Assembly: GCF_011075055.1 (NCBI RefSeq)
Contig: NC_058151.1
Location: 1,922,001 to 1,986,000 of the forward strand
Reading direction: 5' to 3'
Source of the DNA: Mangifera indica
Lineage: Eukaryota; Streptophyta; Magnoliopsida; Sapindales; Anacardiaceae
DNA length: 64,000 nucleotides
Position 1 is the first letter of the stretch, and each line of letters starts with the position of its first letter. Below are positions 12,026-23,800 of this stretch, in pieces. The translations under genes and the position numbers were made by a program. The notes beneath the pieces are model-generated. The model was not told the origin of the DNA and did no database searches. It saw nothing but the letters and a program-made list of their open reading frames with translations.

Positions 12026-12650
12026 TTTTTTTACCACCTGATTTTGTAATATTGAGACAATTTCTAGTAACTCGCTTTTTGTAGATGACGCATGTGCAGT
12101 ATTTACATATGAATTCAAAGGGCTATTGGTTATTTGCGTTGAAGTAGTCTTTAACATTTAAACAAAATTGGAAAAAAATTGATTACTTATTATATGTTGA
12201 CATATATTTGGTTGCCCTTTGTAATAGTTTTGAGTTAATTATTTGTCGCCATATGATGCAAGTTAAAGTGTAACATCTCATGTTGTATTTACCATAGTAC
12301 TTTCTGCCTTGCTTTTGAGTAGAGTCCGTTTCCTTTTAGATTCTTTTTATCATCTGATTTTGTAGTTTGTAATATTGAGACAATTTTTAGTAACTTGCGT
12401 TTCGTTGATGACATGTGTGCACTATTTAGAAATGATCTTGAAGGGCTATCAGTCATTTTGTTTTGAAGTAGTCTCTAACATTTAAACAAAACTGGAATAA
12501 AATTTATTACTTATTATTTGTTGACTTATATTTTGTTGCCATTTGTAATAGTTTTGTGTTAATTATTTGTTGTCTTCTAATGCAGGTTATAGTGTAACAT
12601 CTCATGCTGTATTTACCATATTACTTCCTGCTTTGCTTTTGAGTAGAGTG
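12026..12650. repeat. Two-copy tandem repeat, unit about 320 bp
   Basis: Sequence from about 12026 to 12334 is repeated from about 12345 to 12650 with roughly 80-85% identity by eye. Shared landmarks in the same order are ATTGAGACAATTT, TAGTCTTTAACATTTAAAC / TAGTCTCTAACATTTAAAC, GTGTAACATCTCATG, and CTTGCTTTTGAGTAGAGT / CTTTGCTTTTGAGTAGAGT. It sits entirely within the presumed leader intron of the SKP1-like gene, so it does not alter the protein. Confidence 0.8.
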
Positions 12651-12903
12651 ACCACTGAAAAAATGAGGAACCTTTCCTTACTAGAATGCACATACATTAC
12701 CATCGAGATTTAGAATCAAGTCAGTTTGGAAAGCATCGATGAAAAGTTATTACCCACCTAATATAGTTAATCTTTTGAAGAACAAGAGGCCATCACTTCC
12801 TATGTTATTTGGTTGTTTTTGAAACCATAGGTGCAAGGTTGTTCACTTTTCTAAAGCTCCTAAAAGCTTTTATTGGTGTCCTTGTCTAATGTCAGAAGGC
12901 ATA

Positions 12904-15900
12904 ATGGCTGTAGTTAAACCAGAGGTATGTCACATGACTGTTAAATGATTTTATCTTTTGGTCCTGTATTTCTTTGTTCTCTTCAAATGGTTAGTACAAA
13001 AAGATATACCAAATTACTTGTTTTCTGGAAATATTTTTGTTCAAGCTTTTGGTTTATAATAATCTATCTAGTCTTTATGAGCCATTTGTTGCTTGAATGA
13101 CCATAAGGATTTTCACATGGTCTAGGTAAATGATTTAGGGTCTATGACCAGACTATTTCAGAATTTTATTAACTAGCTTTTTCTTTGGAAATTTTATTCA
13201 TGGGACATCACTGTAGTAGTTTTTTGTCCTCTGTGATTTTTTTTTTTTTGTTTACAACACATGTTATTGGGGTTGAGACTTGGCATATGTCTTACTCTGA
13301 TCAAACTAAGATCATATCTTGATTTTGGTTGCCTTTAACATCCTTGTATTTGTTCTTACATAGTTTTTGTTGTGGCTTTCTGAATTAGATGAAGTCTTAC
13401 ATATGGATTCAAACCGCTGATGGTTCAATCCAACAAGTAGAAGAGGAAGTTGCCATGTTCTGTCCCATGATTTGCCAAGAAATTCTTCAAACAGGCATGG
13501 GTTCCTCAAAAAACTATGCTATACTTCTTCCAGAAAAGGTTAATCCTGCCATTTTTGGCTTAATACTTGATTATTGCCGGTTTCATCAAGTACCCGGCCA
13601 CTCAAATAAGGTGCGTTCTGTCCTCTCTGTTTCTTGCATAGCTTCTTTTGCTTTTTTAAGACAATGTTTCTCCTATGTTATGTTTTAGTGACTAGACAAA
13701 GGACATTTGAATTGCTAATTACTGTTACATCAGATGGTTTGTTGAAGGGCAGGGGAAGTTGTTTCTTTCTTTTCTTTTGTGTTCATGTGGTGGAGGAACG
13801 GTTTGTTGAATAAGACCACATGGTTTGTAGATTGGTTTCTAGTAGTTTAATTTTTGAATTTGAATGTGATCATGTCTAGGAACGCAGAAATTTTGATGAG
13901 AAGTTTGTTCGGATGGATACAAAAAGTTTGTGCGAGCTGATTTCTGCTGCTGACAGCCTCCAATTGAAGCCTTTGGTCGATCTTACTAGTCGCGCCCTGG
14001 CTAGAATTATTGAAGGAAAATCTTCTGAGGAAATACGTGAGACATTTCATTTACCAGATGATCTCACTGAGGTGTGTGCTGCTAGAAAGAGACAAATTTC
14101 TAAAATGTTTTGTTTACCTTTGTGGCTTTTCACGTAAAGTTGGTTGTCCTTCAGGAGGAGAAGTTGGAACCGTTGAAAAACATAGCTGATGATCCGCGTA
14201 TTCGGCTTTTGAATCGGTTATATGCGAAGAAGAGAAAGGAACTGCAAGAAAGGGGGAAACTTAAGGTGGTTTTAGTCTTATTGTTGTTTGTAGCCCCTTA
14301 ACAGGCTATTTCTTTGGACTTTTTTTTTGTGCACTCAATTTAAATTTGAATTTTAAAAAATGTCGTTTGATGGAATTTAAGTTCTCAAATCAGAATATAC
14401 ATTTTAGATTTGGAACAATTCAATTTTCCATATATTTCAGAATGTTGAGGTTGAGGAGGGGCTTGTGGATGAACGCTCGGTCGAGGATCTATTGTCATTT
14501 ATTAATGGTGGAAATGAAGGTATATTTAAGATGTGGTCCCTCATTCCCTCAGCAGACAACTTGCATTATTTCTTGTGTTGCACTGTTTATCTCTCAACTT
14601 TCAAGCTGTTTATTAAGTTGTAACTGATAGATTATGACTTGGAGAGTGACATTTATTGGGGTTGATATAATATTGAATTTTAATGGACAAGAAAAAGAAT
14701 AGGTATAATTAAGAAATCAAGATATCAAACTTTGAAGGATTTCTTTGGAGTACTTTCTAAGTTGTCAAAATTTCTATGTAATTAATGATTAAAATCATCC
14801 CATCATCTGATTTTCAGCATCTATAATAGTTGAATTAGGATTAGTTTCCAAATAAAACTTTTTTATAAAATGGACAGAAACATTGAACAACTGAGTCAAT
14901 TTGGCAAGTGCCTCATGAAGAGCTCTTCAAATTCATTGGCCATGTTGAGGAAAAATTGAAGTCACCTGTTGTTGGTCCACCTGAGTCATTTTACAGCAAG
15001 GGTATTGATCCTTGTCCTGGCTGTAGATTGATTATATCTTCTGCTTTCCGTGAAATGTATAGTCCATGAATACAGATCCATTAAGCATAGTTTGAGCTTA
15101 GAATTAGTCTACCAATTGCAGAAAACTATTTTACTGTAACGAGTGGTCCTTAAAAGAAAAATCAGGAAAAATATTGAATAATGTCTATCATTATGGAGTG
15201 AACTTTACATGAATAGTACTGTTTGTTGATTTTTTTCTCCTCATGAACTTGTGGTTCAATTTACAAGTATTCAATTTGTTTTACGAATTCACATGGTTTA
15301 ACCATACTAAAAGTGAGTAGAAACACTTGAATGCCATTAACTTCAATTGATTATTTTCTTCAGAAGGCAGTGTGTGCTTTCCTTTACGGTCCCTTTAACT
15401 GATGGTTTCCACATACATTCATTGTTGACAGATGCTTCAGTGTGTATGACTTTTTTTTTTTTTTAAATTTTAATGATGCTTACTTCCTTGTCATACCCTT
15501 ATAAAGTGCTGTTACCTATTTCTCAGAGTCAAAGGAGGTCAAAACAAATAAGAATAAAAAGAAAAATCGGAGAAGAAAAGATCAACTTAAGGATTCTTCT
15601 TCAGAAACTCTAAACACAAACCACAAGGTTGGCTCCTCTCTCCATCTTGTGCTGTGTCTTTGTGTTGCATGTCTCCTATGTCCATTTGTGTTGCCTTTGC
15701 ATGTGCATGTTCATTTGTGTCTTATAATCATGATGTCCATTATATTTCTGCATAGTATTTTGCTATAAAAAATTTATAAGGTGGTATCTTTCACATTTTT
15801 AATTGGCTATTGTTCTTTTTATTGTTTTAGAAATTTAATTCTCTCCCATCTGCTTGCCGTGATGATGAACTTAGTGATATTACATTGCCCACTCCCAATC

Positions 15901-16457
15901 AAACTTCGAAGTTGCAAAGTTCAACAGCTGTTAGCTTTTCGCCTAAGCTTGACTTTGATGATTCTTATATTGATGACGATTTGGATCCTGCATTGAAGGA
16001 AGAACTCGACAGGTTGGTTGTCCATTTTCATTCTAATCATATTCTAATATACACTCCTTTTAGCCTTTTCTATGTATCATTTTAATTTCCTGCCAATTTA
16101 TATATAATGAGGATACCATGGAAGAATTGACATTTGTTTTACCATTCTTACTAATCAATGTAGGGAGGTGGAGGACTTTGCTCAGAGATTGAATTCTCGT
16201 TGGCCACAAAGTATAGAGGAAATTTTATCGTTGGGCCAACAAAGAAGACTTGTACCAGTATCCACAAATGGAAATAATTCTGCACACAGACAAAGTAATG
16301 ATTTTTCCTTATATATTTTGAAACTTTATACAGTAGCTCATGAAAATTTTTGCCTTGATAGACAGAAAATGTCATAGGAGGAGTTGTTTAACTGCTTGTC
16401 TATATATAACTACAGTTCTATATTTTATTTGCAAAAGCAGGTTTGGACGGCAGATAA
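12904..16457 (+). CDS. ASK21: SKP1-like protein 21 (SCF adaptor-like)
   Basis: Nine exons: 12904-12924, 13389-13610, 13880-14071, 14155-14265, 14441-14519, 15527-15627, 15831-16012, 16164-16294, 16441-16457, total 1056 nt (351 aa), the length I recall for Arabidopsis ASK21. The N-terminal half is a Skp1 fold: POZ-like region after KSYIWIQTADGSIQQVEEEV, then LCELISAADSLQLKPLVDLT and EIRETFHLPDDLTEEE of the F-box-binding part. The C-terminal extension is unusual for SKP1: a basic KNKKKNRRRKD patch that could act as a nuclear signal, then an acidic/serine-rich stretch and RWPQSIEEILSLGQQRR. SKP1 proteins bridge cullin and F-box proteins in ubiquitin ligases; whether the extended form does so is not shown here. 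The last exon adds only five codons and TAA, and is the least certain. Confidence 0.92.
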
Positions 16458-17221
16458 ATACTTAAAGATGAATAGGTATTTATATGTGAAAATATCAGCA
16501 GCTGGAGGACATGGCAGCACAATTTTTCCAGCTGCGAGATGATAAGAGTTGGCACTTTTTTTCTTGCCCACTGCATGTGAGTATATTTGTTTGTTTTACC
16601 ATCACCAAAATGCAATTTTCATTTTTGGAAGCTTTTTTACAGTTGGAAATGGAAGTTTTAAGTTAAAAGAATCAACTCTTGAAAGATGAGTGAGCAAAAA
16701 TCTGTTTACTTGTCTTGTTTTGTTATTTAATTTTGTATACTTGCTGCTGTTGTAGTTTTTTTCTTTTAGTTTTCAGCTATATCCCATCTGGGTATGCTTT
16801 GTCAAAATTTTGTTCATGGTGATCAATAGAATAGAATTTTTGACATATAATTGTAAACTAGTGATTGACTTGATTAGAGATGTATTTCTTGGGGTGAATT
16901 CGATTTGAACTGAGTTGAACCAAGTGTGGGGTAGATTCAAGTTCAAATCAAAAGCATAATATTTAGTTTAAACTCGTTTGAGTTGACATACACTGTCATG
17001 AGAGAGTTACCAATGAGGTAAACAGTATAATTGAAAAGTGAATAGTATTGTTAGTGGAATGAACGACATTGGACAAGTGAGTCAATGTAGACTTGAGTTG
17101 TCAAGTTAGAGTTTTAGTTTGAGACTGATTCATTTAAGCAGAATTATATTTTTTATATAATAATCAGCTCAAATTTTACACTAAAAACCTAAGGACATGG
17201 ATTTTATAATACACCATAATC
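16458..17221. other. 3' region of the SKP1-like gene and a repeat fragment
   Basis: Sequence just after the stop is probably 3' UTR. At about 16875-17140 there is a piece of the dispersed GAACC-word repeat (TGAACTGAGTTGAACCAAG, GTTCAAATCAAA). No gene is visible between the SKP1-like stop and the minus-strand ORF that ends at 17222. Confidence 0.5.
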
Positions 17222-17491
17222 CTAACAAAAAGGGGCCCTACAATTTTGAGGCTGCATTAGTCTTTTGACCATGAGTGCAGGGTAGTAATTCTTGAAAGCT
17301 CTGAGAAGATAAGGAGGCAACAAGAACCCAAAGAGATTGAAGCACCAAAAGGCCAAATTAGTCACAGCAAGTGCTCTCCCAAACACACAATCTCCTTGTA
17401 TATCCTTCGAAATCTCACTCTTAAGCCAATCCACAAGGGCGTAAATTCTCCTTGAGTTACAGGAAAACTTGATTGGAAAGAAGGAAAACAT
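17222..17491 (-). CDS. Hypothetical 89-aa protein with a hydrophobic segment
   Basis: A single uninterrupted frame starting MFSFFPIKFSCNSRRIYALV and ending in TAG. Codons 45-65 form one hydrophobic stretch (TNLAFWCFNLFGFLLPPYLL) followed by a basic tail (RAFKNYYPALMVKRL), like a small single-pass membrane protein. On the minus strand a TATATATA box lies about 50 nt upstream of the ATG, close for a promoter but possible with a short leader. Composition is gene-like and denser in G/C than its flanks. I do not recognise the family and assign no function; it may be a small expressed gene or an exon relic. Confidence 0.45.
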   Translation of the reverse strand: MFSFFPIKFSCNSRRIYALVDWLKSEISKDIQGDCVFGRALAVTNLAFWCFNLFGFLLPPYLLRAFKNYYPALMVKRLMQPQNCRAPFC

Positions 17492-18124
17492 GAGGTGCTG
17501 CGGCTTTTATCTCCTCTTTATCACCCTCAAAAATGCCTTAATATATATAATGTATGAGAAGGAAGAGCCCGATAAAGGCAGCAGCCAAAAAGTAGAGGTA
17601 AAGGGTTCTGTTATTGGGGTAAAAAATTGTGGGTTCTGTTGAAGGCCAAGTCCTCAGTACTTACCCACTGGCTGAGAAAACATTGATGACAGCAATTTTC
17701 TTTATTTTTTTAAACAAGGAATCATATTCGAGCTGGATCGCTCTTTGAGGGCTAAACCAAATCACTTCAAGACAGCCAGTGCATTAATTTGGCAGACTGA
17801 GAAAACCTGAAGCTTTACGGTGAGATGGTTCATCCCGTTGTTTGAAAGCTACGTCTTCTTTTGGGAGAGTAAGGTCTTTCCCCGTTGGACCAAGTCCACC
17901 TGACATTTTGAGTTACTGTGCTTTTTAAGCTTCAGAAAAGAGGACGAGGAACACATAATATCAAAGATTTTGAATATTTTGTTTCCGCGGAAAGTAAGAG
18001 TAGATAAGGAGACTTCCAGATTTAGAGGGTAACGGTAGAATAATGTGAGACGTGGCTGGTTTGGTAATCAAGTACTGAAAGCTATTTAAACGCCAATTAA
18101 GCCTTAAGATGAGACCCTTAAAAT

Positions 18125-18480
18125 AAACTCATGATTAGGGTACGATTCGAGTCAAATCGAGTTTAAGCTTGTTGAGTTTGTCTCAAAATTGTTCAAACTC
18201 AACTTATTTTAAGAGAGTCGAATTTGAGTTTGAGCTTGACTTAATACAACAATTGAACAAAAAATGATTAAAACGATATCATTTTAAAATAAATATTAGT
18301 TAAAACGATATCGTTTTAGTTAATTTGTATAAAAATTTTTTAAACTTGTAAATTTAACGAATCAAATACTTTTAAAGCTTGAGATAAAAAATATTTAACT
18401 ATCAGGTTCAAGCTTGAATTTGCTTGACCTGAGCTTACTTTCAAATTTAAGCAAATTTCGTTCGAATCCAACTTAACCCA
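18125..18480. repeat. Dispersed GAGCTT/GATTCGA-word repeat
   Basis: Contains CGATTCGAGTCAAATCGAG, then AAAACGATATCATTTTAAA followed by AAAACGATATCGTTTTAGT, and GCTTGACCTGAGCTTAC. Two near-palindromic ACGATATCGT words 50 bp apart match the pattern in the copies near 3890 and 57735. Confidence 0.5.
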
Positions 18481-18741
18481 TGATATCTAAACTTTGTGGA
18501 TTCAATTTGGGCTGTGACATTGGGCTTTGTCATTTGGACTTTATCATTGGGCTAAATGGTTGCAATTTGCAAATCCAGGGAACCATCATCCATGACATGA
18601 CTAGATTTGGGTATTAAATAATTCACTCGCAGAGATCCGATGGTGCGCGCTTGAGAAACCTTTCAACGCTAGCATCAAACTTCCAAAGTAGCACTTTTTG
18701 CCTAGATTTGGTAGGATTTAAACTTCAATGTTTTCTTTTTT

Positions 18742-19560
18742 GCCAAAGAACTATTTCCCACCCAAGTTTTAATCTACCATCAAAAACACATATACAATAA
18801 ATAAAAAATCTAAACATCGGCTTAGAAATTAATTATTATTAAAATTTTTAATTAAAGATAAAGATAAAATAAAACTTTAAAAATTTAGATTATTTTTTTC
18901 ATTAATTTAAAAAATTAACAATTTTTTTTTTATGATTAAATTTTAAAAAATTCACTCTTCCCCTCCTAATTATAGGTTTCATCTCCAGTGATTTAATAAA
19001 TTTAACTATCGATCTTTTTCAAAGAAGATTAACCCTTTATCGTCTAGATTTGGATGATGAAACATTGTCTAAATTTGGGTGATAAAACATTGTCCAAATC
19101 AGAAAGAAGTGACAAAGGATAATACTTTATTGTCTAGATAATGCAACCACAAAATATCATCTTTCGTCATTGCATTTTCCAAATGATAAAGAATGATGTT
19201 TTGTCATCTTTAGTGGTAAGGGATAGTTATCCTTTGTGACTAGATCGAAAAGATAAGTGAAAAAAGTCAATCGTCGACTAAAAAAGTGGTGGTTAAGGAA
19301 AAAAAAACAAAATCTAAAAATAAAATATAAACTTTTTAAATTTTGAGAATGAGATAAAGTGTTAATTTTTATAACCCAATAGAAAATGACATAAATTTTT
19401 AAGATTTTAAATATTAGAGATAAAATAATGATTTTACCTTTATTTCTAACTAAAAGTTTTAATAACAATTAATTCATAAATAGATATTCAAGCTTTTTAA
19501 TTATTGTATATGTGTTTTTACAATTACACTAAAACTTAAATGAGAAATAATACTTTGGCA
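18742..19560. mobile_element. MULE-type element, diverged
   Basis: The left end GCCAAAGAACTATTTCCCAC is mirrored by AAATAATACTTTGGC ending at 19560. The interior has GATAAAACATTGTC twice and CCTTTATCGTCTAGATTTGG, and no useful ORF. I could not find a matching target-site duplication. Confidence 0.6.
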
Positions 19561-20846
19561 GTAATCAAGAATTAAATAAAACCAAAAAAAAAAAAAAACT
19601 ACAAGATTCAAACGTACACTCCAAAAACAAATACTCAAACCCAAAAGTAAGAAACAAATGTCAAATAGTACAAAATTAAGGTCAAATCTTATGCTTCGTT
19701 TCTACATCCAAATCCATGGAATATTATATTCACATACTTTTAAAATATAATTTAAATATATAAATAATATATTATTATATAATTAAATATTATTTTATCT
19801 TTAATTTAAAATTATTTAATCATATAAATAAAATATATATACGTAATTTTATTATTCTTTTAAACCTTATCGAAAGGAAAGAAATATAGATACAGATACG
19901 TGTGTGCTACTTCACAAGTGTATATTTCCCAAAATTTTGCATTCCAAGTGGTGGGTTATTCTTATTTTTTAAGAATGCCTATAATAAAACTCTCTTACTC
20001 TTCCATCCTCATTTGGTCCCGTGCAACACTTATAAAAAGCTCTAATTTAAGTGTCAATAATTATAAATCATCATGTAATTAAATAATTTTAAATAAAAAA
20101 TAAAATAACATTAAATTACATGATAACATTCCATAATTAATATCAAAACAAATACTCGTTATAAGGGCTCATAACTTTATACTACAGTGATAAAGAAAAA
20201 TTTATAGTGACAAGAAATGCTCCATCTTCTAAGTTTAAAAAATGAATTTGCCTCCAAGTTTCAGCCATCAAAGCAATGTAGTCAAATAGCAAGCATCAAC
20301 AAACAGTTCCAATTAAAGACTTGAAAACCTCTTACATCATTTCAGTATGAATTACCAACTACAGTACAGTCCACTGTTATTCAATATTCTAGTTGAATAT
20401 GGGGACTGACTAATCTTCTAGTAATAATAAACTCTCAACTCAATCTCCTAAACAAAACTGCTAACTATCAAAATGAATGAATCCCAATCAAATTGTCAAA
20501 ACAAACTTCTGAGTGTTTAGATGTAAATATTTGGAAGGTAGAGATCAGAGATGGAAGCTCGGTTTCGTTTTCACTAGCCACTAGGAAAAAGAGAGCACAG
20601 AACAGCTTTTGGAATAGCTTAAAACAAAATTTATTACAGATAAATCTAGATGGTTAAGCCATATTGAAAAAAAACAAGGAATCAATCTGCTAAAAAGACC
20701 GGACAATAAATGATTTCCTGCAAAAACTTTTTTTTAATAATTTCCTGACAGAAGAGCACTAGAAAAACTGGAACCTCTGGTAAAAATATGATGGGCAACT
20801 AAACTGTGCATGTTTCTATAGCTAAAGAAATGGCATCTCTTACTCT
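19561..20846. other. AT-rich intergenic DNA and 3' flank of the zinc-finger gene
   Basis: 19561-20200 is AT-rich with a short A-run and no structure I can name. 20200-20846 probably includes the 3' UTR of the C2H2 gene transcribed leftwards; AATAAA-like words on the minus strand (TTTATT on plus) occur near 20630. Confidence 0.4.
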
Positions 20847-23800
20847 TCAGGTGAGGATTCTGTGTTTAGGAATATACTTTATCTTGGTACCTTTGTCAGG
20901 TTTTGTTCTGAACTTGGGTTTAGCAGAAGCTCCGGTTGCTGTTGAAGCCTCGTCAGCTCTGGCATTGGTCAACTGTTTATGAGAATCTGATGACTGAATT
21001 ACTGTTACTTGATTGTTGCTCTCAAAATCTTGATACTCAGAAGATACGGAATCTGGGGGCAGAACTAATTTCACGTGTTCAGCTGCAATTGCCTCCTTCC
21101 ATCCTGCATGAATTTGTAGCCAGTCTGTCAATTTCATTTACAAAAGGAAACACAGTAATGGGCAATTTAGACCAAAAACCTCGCACAAATAAACAAAGTT
21201 GAACTTACTCTCTGATAGAAAAGCTTTTGCAGCACAACTATTAAACTGCATGCCTCCTGGACACATACTGTCCTTCATGAGTGACGTGGAACTCCCAATC
21301 CCACCATTAGTATCATCCATGGGCAATCTTAGACAGCTTTCACTAGATAGGGTCTGATCAATGGCTTGTCCACCATTCACATCCACTTCGGATTCTCTAC
21401 AGCCATTTTGAACTGGGACAGGACCTTTAGTCCCATGAACTGGGACAGGACCTTTAGTCCCATGCCTGCTAACTGGCCTCCAAAATTTAACTGTTGACTT
21501 GTTTGTGCCAGACTGAATGAACTTCTCAGTTACACTGTTCTTTTTGGGCATCTGATGCTCTTCCATGCAACCATCTTGGCCTTCGGCTGCACTTTTACCC
21601 TCATGATGATTACAATGTCCAAGTGTAACAGATATAGAGCCTATCAAAACCTCATGGTTCTTATCTTGTTGGGGTTGGTTTATGGCTTCTTTCAGCGTTC
21701 TAGTTTTCAGATTCGCATAATCATTTTCTGGCTTTGGCTTCCAGCTCCAAACCTTATTGCCACCAACTATTGGAGCAGCCCTGAAATCCCTGTTATTTCC
21801 AAGCTTTTGCACTCCTCCAAGCTTGGATGCTTGAGAATTTTGACTAGCATGAAAACCATTGGGCATACCACGTGGTTTTTGTGGCAACTGTCGTCGAATA
21901 ACAACCATCTGCCGATGGCCACTTCCTCGTACCATCCGTCTTTCAATATTCTGCCCCGGGCCTAAATCAGCATAACCATTGCCAAACCCAGCCTGAAACT
22001 CATAATCCACATCTTCATCAGAATTTGCAAGTTGGAAGGGCTCAAGAGATGAGGGAACATGATTTGGCAATGCATCTGCATTGTGTGCATCAGAATCAGA
22101 TGTGGCCAGAGGACAAGACGTTTCAGGTAGGGGCACAGATTCTGATGTGCCATCAGTGCTCTCCTTATCATCTGCCTTTTCCTCATGCTTATGCTCTTTT
22201 GCTTTCTGCTCCTTTTGCCTCAGCTTTTTCTGTCTTTTCCTTTCCAAGAGCTCTGCTTGCCTATTTGAGTAATAAAAATTAAAAAAAAGTTAATTGGGAA
22301 ATGTAGCAAACTAGATACCCAAATAAGCATTATCAAAAGCCAAATTTCTTGATGAAACAAGGCTCCCTTGCAGAAGAACTATTTGTCAAGAGGCTAGGCA
22401 GAAAATATTGCAAAGTATGGGCATTCAAGACACCAAAACTTAAAATTTCTCCATTTGTTCCAACCAATAGTTTCAAAGCTAGTCATAACAGAATCCACAA
22501 GTTGCCTGATCTTAATCCTATATATCGTTATACAGATTCACTTAGGCTAATGTACCAACTGGTCAAGTCAGGAAGAGAAATTATTTTACCCCAAAAAGCA
22601 AATCATACTACTTCCCAGAAGACAATTCAAACAAGCAACATAAATTAGGTAGCAAATGGTAGAATGTACCTTCTCTGAGCAGCTTCTTCCTCCTCCACTA
22701 ACAACTTCTGGCACCTTAAAGCTTCTGCTTCCTTATCAGCTAGCCATGCTTTGACCTGAACACATAACACTCTTAAAATTGTAACAACTCCCTATTTTTC
22801 AATCACAATATGAAGACTAAAATGCAAAATTGTTCACATCTCACATGTTTCAGTAATATATAAACCAAAATCGGTAAGGAAAAAAAAGTAGAAAATACCA
22901 AAATCTGTTCCACCAGAAAGCTAGTACATGCAATCAAATTCCTTGTTTCAAGCCCAATCTTCACAGCTTCACCATCAAATATATATTTTTGCATGGATAC
23001 TGCTGTCCCAGATAGGAATGTCTTTTCACTAGCATCATCAAGGATGCTGAATAGTTCTTGGGAAGATATAGGAAACCTGGAAGGCCTAGCTTGAACAATA
23101 TCCTACAAAAATAGCAGGAATGTGACATCCAAACAATGAAGACAAAGTTATGGCAGCTCAAACAAAAGAATCTGGAAGAAAACATATGAAAACATATATG
23201 TTTCCTCACCAGAAGGGCAGCACCAGCTTTCACACAAACTTGAGGGAGAGAAGCATATATAGGTTTCCGAATAAATGCTGTCAATGACTTTATAATACAA
23301 GACCCTGCAACTCCCTAGATGATGTATAACAAATGAAAAATTACTCAAAAAATAAAAGAAAGAAATGAACTAAGTGGTAAAGACCGAAATTGGACTAAAA
23401 CATATGTCATATGTACATCATAATACTACCATATATTACATGACTAACTCCAATGAACATGTTAATAGAAAAGCCATCACTCTCAAGTACATGCATTTGA
23501 ATATTATCAACACCAAACAAAAATAATTTGGAAGAAAAGTACTACCCAAAAAACACATCAGGTAATGTGGCTATATATCTTCTTGGCATTAAAAAATAAA
23601 TGAATATAAGTTCAAGAACCACAAAGAATCACTCCCAAAGAGTTACAAATTTTTTTTATTGAAAACTTGTCTAAGGGAATTACTGAAATATTTATTGATA
23701 CTTGTCTACGTCGTGAACTTGGACTGATACAGATTGACATCTTATGATTGAAATGATAATCTCAATAACCAACCATAGAATTCCAAGACAAACTCATCCA

